Source: Linum tenue | Taxonomy: Eukaryota; Streptophyta; Magnoliopsida; Malpighiales; Linaceae | Reading direction: 5' to 3' | Length of the DNA stretch: 64,000 nt | NCBI GenBank assembly: GCA_946122785.1 | Contig: CAMGYJ010000002.1 | Coordinates: forward strand, 19,690,492 to 19,754,491 | Part shown: piece after piece, positions 59,006 through 64,000 of the stretch | How the letters are laid out: the number at the start of each line of letters is the position of its first letter | How positions within the stretch are numbered: the stretch's first letter is position 1 | Position numbers and translations under genes: made by a program | The notes under the pieces: generated by a model | What the model was told of the DNA's origin: nothing | The model's input: the letters and a program-made list of their open reading frames with translations, nothing else | Database searches by the model: none

Positions 59006-62000
59006 TGATAGACCGATAATTACACATGTTTTTACCCCTATTCTTGAGCCGTTTGAGAAGTTGATTCTCGTGTTTTAAGCCGATTTCACGCTAGGTTGTG
59101 CTTTTATGTCATATTTCAGGACCCGGCGTTGGAATCGAGGCGAAGGAACGAGATTCGGGTCGAAAGGAGCAAGTGAGGCTTGAAGTGTGCTGGAGGACAA
59201 AAATACCCGGCCATGACCAGAAATACCCGGCCGGGTATTATTTTGAGGAGACCGGGTATTGTCGTTTTGGACGTCTCAGGAACATAGGGGGTTCCGGTCG
59301 TGAAGCTTAAATCCCCGGTCGGGGATTATTGGACATGACCGGGGATTTTTCCTTGAGGCAAAACGCGCGTTTTCATTATACCCGGTCGAGACCCAAAATA
59401 CCCGACCGGGTATCGCGACAGGCAGCATTTTTAAAGGAAAAGAAGGCTAAAAATCAAGGGTTCCGAGTTTTAGAGAGACAGAGCGATTCCTAGAGAGAGA
59501 AAGCGACGAACCAGAGTTCCCAAGTGCCATAGCCTGATCTTCATCACCATTGGAGCCCGGCTTGAGCTTGGAGAAGTACCGATTGACAACCAGGAGCAGA
59601 AACTCATCCTTCACAGTATGATTTCCGCGTCTGAATCTGCTTTTGCTTCTATCTCCATGGAGTAGTTTCACCATTCATCTGGGTATGGGGAACCCTAGAT
59701 TTGTATGTTAGGTCTGATTGTATGAACCCAAGTACAGTGTTTATGATTTGATTATATTCGATTGAGGCTTGAATGAGTGAATGACTTGAATCCTGATCAA
59801 ATTCCTGTTGTTTCTGCTTTAACCTAGAATGAGAATATCTGCCTAGGTTGATAGAGCACCCTTAATTGAAGGTAGTGAATTGGCGACTTTAGTCGAGGAG
59901 CCAATTCGCTATTCTGTACTGAATTCAATTCGGTAGTGGAGGTTTGGTTCGTTAGGGCCTCAATCTGTTTACTCCGGTGGAGGTTAGTCGCCCGCTGGAG
60001 ACTCAGGTTGAGAGGGTCTGGAGACCTTTTGTCGAGACTTCAGACTGTTTAAGAACCTTCCGCAGTATAACTTTCATGAAAACTGAACTTGGTAAATTGC
60101 AATCCGGCTTAACTGCAGTCTAGGGGGAACCATATCCGGGTGACCTCTCTCGACTTGAAAACAACTGTTTAACTTGCTTCGTTTGTTTGTTAATTTGAAC
60201 TTGCACTAAAGTTTCACTACTAGATAACAAGAATTCACCGAGTAGTCATCAAATCTAGGACCCGGGTTGACATTAAAACCCAAACCCGCTATACTACGCT
60301 TTAGAAAGTGGTTACACTTGGCCATTTTCTAGAGTGACAGTAGGAGTGAGTCAAGTTTTTGGCGCCGTTGCCGGGGAAGGCTGGGTTGTTGAAGAAAAGT
60401 GATTTCTGTTACTTTAGCATTTTCATTTTCGCATTGATTGTTTGTTCTCTCCCACTTGTTCCTTCACGGGTTTGCATTGCTTGACTGCGTGCAGATAGTG
60501 CATGACCCGTAGCCAGTCGGGAGGTTTACTGCCGTTGGATCCAGAGCTTGAACGCACCTGCCGCCAATTTAGGAGAAAACAGCGAGCTAGACTGGCTACG
60601 GACGAGCGCATAGACGACCATTTGAGCAGCGGGTCCGAGGACGAGTACGAGATGGAAAGCGAACACAACCCACCCCCGGGGAATCAGCTCTTGGGGAACA
60701 ACCTCATACCCCATGTAGAGGGGGTTCATCATCATCCACCGCCGCCGGGTCCCACCTTGGAGTACTACTACACTCCACGGATTGCTGACATCCGCCCGGT
60801 CATCCTCTATCCGCCCATTCCAGCGAACAACTTCGAGATCAAGCCATGCTGGATTTAACTCATTACATCCTCTATCCAGTTCCATGGCTTGAAGGATGAG
60901 GAGGCAAGGGTGCATCTTTCCCGTTTTCTGCAGCTGACGAACGAGTTCAAGCTAAACGGTGTCCCAGATGACGCAATCCGCCTTCACCTCTTCCCCCATT
61001 CTCTGGCGGGGAATGCTAAGAGGTGGTTGGAGACCCAGCCCCGATTGTCCATCACTTCTTGGGACGATCTGGCAGACAAGTTCGTGCACATGTACTATCC
61101 AGCATCGAAGACTACAGAGATTCAGCGGGATATCACTCACTTCCGCCAAGAGCCAGAAGATTCACTTCGTGATGCATGGGAGCGGTACATGGGATATTTC
61201 TGGCAGTGTCCCCATCATGGCTTCAGTGATGCATTCACAGTGGGGAACTTCTACAGTGCTCTCTCCCCCGACAGTCAGAGGGTGATTGAGTCTCTATGCC
61301 CAGGAGGGGATATTCGCACTAAGACTCTACGCGAGCTAAACCAGATGATCAGTACCTTGGCTGCCAGAGATCATTCCTGGGGGTAGAGTAACAGAGGCAG
61401 AAATTCCCGGGACAGTGGTGTGCACGCTATGGAGGCCAGGTCCGGGCTAGAGCAGCAGGTGGCTGAGTTGGTGCAGACATTGAAGCAACCCAACAGTCTT
61501 ATTCCGGGCCGAGGTTTGGCTACGCCTCCAGTAGCTCAATGTCAGTGGTGTGAGAGCCTGAATCATTTGGTGGAGGACTGCCAGGCTATGAGGGAGTCTT
61601 CTACTCCCCAAGAGCAGGTGGACTTCATCGCCAATGCTCGACGCCTTGACCCATACAGCAATACATACAACGAGGGGTGGCGTCAGCATCCCAACTTCGC
61701 TTGCGGTAACAACACCACTAAACCATCGGGTTTTCGAGCACCAGCAGGTGGTTTGCAGCAGAGGCAACCTCTCCAGGCCAGGCAGGGGCCACCACCTCAG
61801 CAGCAGCCCTACCCGCCTAGGCAGGGGCAGCCATTCCAGCAGCCCCCAGCGTCAGTATGCCGAGCCAGCAGCAGCGCCAGCTTCCGATAATCAGATGACT
61901 GAGCTAAAGAACATTGTGGCGGCATTCATGACCACCAGCCAGGCGAATTTCACGAGGGTGGACCAGAGCATAGCCTCACTGGAGGCAGGACAGAGGAACC

Positions 62001-62626
62001 AGGGTGCCATTTTGAAAGATTTAAAGAACCAGGTGGGTGTCATAGCTCGCCAAATTACTACCCGGGCCTCGGGGACTCTACCTGCCACCACCATCCCCAA
62101 TCCACGGGAGCCGCACCAGCACTTGGATGCCATTTTTACCAGCAGCAGCAAGACCATCTCAGTTGATCCTGCCCCGGCCAGGCAGGAGGAACCACTACCT
62201 GCTTCAGCACTTCCATCCGATGATGCAGAAGTGCGGGTGGAGAAGGAAGCCCCTGTTGCCAAGCCACAACCAGTGGTTAAGGAGCATGTGCCCCAGCTTC
62301 CCTTTCCCACTCGCCTACACAAAGACAAGCTGGAGACTGAGTTTGCCAATATGGCAATGTTGAAGCAGCTCAACATCAGCATACCGTTTGTGGAGGCACT
62401 GTCGAAGATGCCCAAGTACGCAAAGTTCATGAAAGACCTCCTCACCAACAAGAAGAAACTTGGGGATCTCTCGACTGTGCTGCTGAGCGAGGAGTGTTCT
62501 GCTATCCTGCAGAACAAGCTGCCCGAAAAGCGCAAGGACCCAGGGAGTTTTACTATCCCTCTTACTATTGGCAGCATGCATGTAGGCAAGTCCTTGGCGG
62601 ACCTAAGGGCTAGCATAAATGTCATG
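59006..62626 (+). mobile_element. Gypsy (tRNA-Asp-primed) retrotransposon, 5' LTR to protease
   Basis: The 5' LTR is 59006-60353 (TGATAGACC start, GAGTCA end), followed after six bases by the primer site TGGCGCCGTTGCCGGGGA at 60360-60377 (tRNA-Asp). Gag to the start of protease follows. At 62627 the element is interrupted by an LTR of a same-family element in the opposite orientation. Left flanking duplication candidate GCTAT (59001-59005); the right end lies beyond the window. Confidence 0.85.
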
Positions 62627-62629
62627 TGA
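60502..62629 (+). pseudogene. Gag and start of protease of the 59006 gypsy element
   Basis: Starts MTRSQSGGLLP. One frame runs from 60502 to about 61840 but contains TAA at about 60856 and TAG at about 61384. The capsid region includes HLFPHSLAGNAKRWL and DLADKFVHMYYP. A zinc knuckle CQWCESLNHLVEDC (CX2CX4HX4C) is intact at about 61540. A Gln/Pro-rich linker then shifts frame near 61840. The frame continues to the protease start, LADLRASINVM, where Arg replaces the Gly of the active-site loop, and is cut at 62627. It is better preserved than the relative at 36378. Confidence 0.85.
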
Positions 62630-63965
62630 CTCACTCCTACTGTCACTCTAGAAAATGGCCAACTGTAACCACTTCCTAAAGCGTAGTATAGCGGGTTTGG
62701 GTTTTATTGTCAACCCGGGTCCTAGATGTGATGACTACTCGGTGAATTCTCGTTATCTAGCAGTGAACTTTTAGTGCAAATTCAAGCAAACAAAAACACA
62801 AAGCAAGTAAACGGTTGTTCAAGTCAAGAGAGGTCACCCGGATATGGTTCCCCCTAGACTGCAGTTAAGTCGGATTGCAATTTTCCAAGTTCAGTTTTCA
62901 TGAAAGTTATACTGCGGAAGGTTCTTAATTAGCCTGAAGTCTCGACTAAAGGTCTCCAGACCCTCTCAATCTGAGTCTCTAGCGGGCGACTAACCTCCAC
63001 CGGAGTAAACAGATTGAGGCCCTAGCGAACCAAACCTCCACTACCGAATTGAATTCGGTACAGAATAGCGAATTGGCTCCTCGATTAAAGTCACCAATTC
63101 GCCACCTTCGATTAAGGATACTCTATCAACCTAGGCAGATATTCTCATTCTAGGTCAAAGCAGAAACAACAGGAATTTGATCAGGATTCAAGTCATTCAA
63201 TCATTCAAACCTCAATCGAATATAATCAATTCACAAACTCTGTACTTGGGTTCATACAATCAGGCCTAGCATACAAATCTAGGGTTCCCCATACCCAGAT
63301 GAATGGGGGAACTACTCCATAGAGAAAGAAGCAAAAGCAGATTCAGACGCGGAAATCATACTGTGAAGATGGATTTCTGCTCCTGGACGTTTAATCGGCA
63401 CTTCTCCAAGCTCAAGCCGGGCTCCAATGGTGATGAAGATCGAGCTATGGCACTTGGGAACTCTGGTTCGTCGCTTTCTCTCTCTAGGGATCGCTTTCTC
63501 TCTCAAAAACTCGGAACCCTTCAATGTTGGCCTTCTTTCTCCTTAAATTGGCTGCCTGGTCGCGATACCCGATCAAAATACCCGGTCGGGTATTTTGGGT
63601 TTCGACCGGGTATTTGCAAAACGCGCCGCTTTGGTAAAGGGAAAATCCCCGGTCACTTTCCATAATCCCCGACCGGGGATTTTAGTCATCTGCCCGGGCC
63701 CCTCTCTGGTTCTCGGGCGCCCAAAAGTAGTGAATACCCGGTCGGGTATTTGGCCACCTGACCGGGTATTTTCCTCCTGCGGCTTACTTTGTCCCAACTT
63801 CGCTCCTTTCGACCCAGAACTTGTTTCTCCGCCTCGATTTCAACGCCGGGACCTGAAATATGACATAAACACACACCCTAGCGTGAAATCGGCTTAAAAC
63901 ACTAGAATCCACATCTCAAACGGCTTCAGAATGGGGTGAAAACATGTGTAATTATTGGTCTATCA
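62627..63965 (-). mobile_element. 3' LTR of a minus-strand gypsy element continuing past the window end
   Basis: A complete LTR (1339 bp), TGACTCACTCC to GGTCTATCA in plus view; its reverse complement matches the 59006-60353 LTR. Next to it (63966-64000) is the polypurine tract and interior start (plus CTCCCCCACACTTAACC...CTTGTCCCCAA). The element therefore extends rightwards out of the window. It inserted into the protease gene of the plus-strand element. Confidence 0.85.
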
Positions 63966-64000
63966 AACTCCCCCACACTTAACCGTTTGCTTGTCCCCAA
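63966..64000 (-). mobile_element. Polypurine tract and interior edge of the same minus-strand element
   Basis: The complement reads AAGTGTGGGGGAG directly before the LTR, the plus-strand priming site of reverse transcription. The same arrangement is seen at 40812-40830. Confidence 0.7.

Noticed and set aside
61891..62646. 251-codon minus-strand frame over gag
   Set aside because: A shadow of the plus-strand gag/protease frame; no independent motif.
1..64000. tRNA or rRNA genes
   Set aside because: The only tRNA-like signals seen are retrotransposon primer sites (initiator-Met and Asp complements) and a weak SINE-like A-box; no cloverleaf was found by eye.

Overview
This is a transposon-dense stretch of a flowering-plant nuclear genome, most likely a eudicot. 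It contains multi-exon genes with GT-AG introns, a plant-type ent-kaurene synthase family (TPS-e/f), an Aux/IAA gene fragment, and LTR retrotransposons with plant tRNA primer sites (tRNA-Asp and initiator tRNA-Met). It also holds a CACTA transposon with a plant TNP2-type transposase and a FAR1/MULE-type gene. No prokaryotic gene organisation is seen. The species cannot be named from the window.

Left third (1-24.8 kb): two tandem, same-strand (-) diterpene synthase genes. KS-A (777-4754) has 13 exons whose phases all agree and gives 828 residues with plastid-type leader, SAYDTAW, DDFFD and ND..G...E motifs. KS-B (14098-18221) has the same 13 exons, all open except exon 1, which carries a frameshift and an early stop. 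A third copy survives only as an exon-1 and promoter relic near 6.72-6.95 kb. A shared upstream block recurs at 5.1-6.7, 9.98-10.25 and 18.33-18.72 kb. Between the genes lie a 1.16-kb foldback element (9-bp target duplication) in the KS-A upstream region, a transposon carrying an Aux/IAA fragment (6.96-8.64 kb), an AT-rich palindrome field and a second inverted-repeat element (about 10.42-12.41 kb). From 18.8 to 24.8 kb there is only decayed, unrecognised sequence, one inverted-repeat element and a 36-bp filler-DNA duplication.

Middle (24.8-34 kb): an intact intronless armadillo-repeat gene (24825-26240). It is followed by a compact LTR element with an initiator-Met primer site and one long novel ORF but no polymerase (27259-29968), then a 3.2-kb decayed Copia element with a GATAA target duplication (30361-33574) that split a short ORF.

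Right half (34-64 kb): nested transposons. A gag-protease-only tRNA-Asp-primed element (34810-39870, duplication GCGAC) sits inside an LTR of a related element in opposite orientation. A solo LTR (41695-43184, duplication GAGAT) lies in that element's internal region. A CACTA transposon (about 43850-50354) follows, with a broken transposase that contains a perfect 179-bp palindrome and an intact second gene of 437 codons. Then come another LTR remnant, a small hAT-type element (51266-51650), a decayed plant-mobile-domain-like gene split by a second hAT-like element, a four-copy 77-bp tandem array and a FAR1/MULE-like gene. A solo LTR (57406-58855, duplication CCCCG) splits that gene and a further LTR element (from 59006) truncates it. 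The second element is itself interrupted in its protease by an opposite-strand relative (62627 to beyond the window end).

Functionally, the host content is the diterpene synthase pair, which acts in gibberellin-type or specialised diterpenoid synthesis, and the armadillo protein. Nearly everything else is transposon machinery and its scars. All calls come from reading the sequence; no database search was run.
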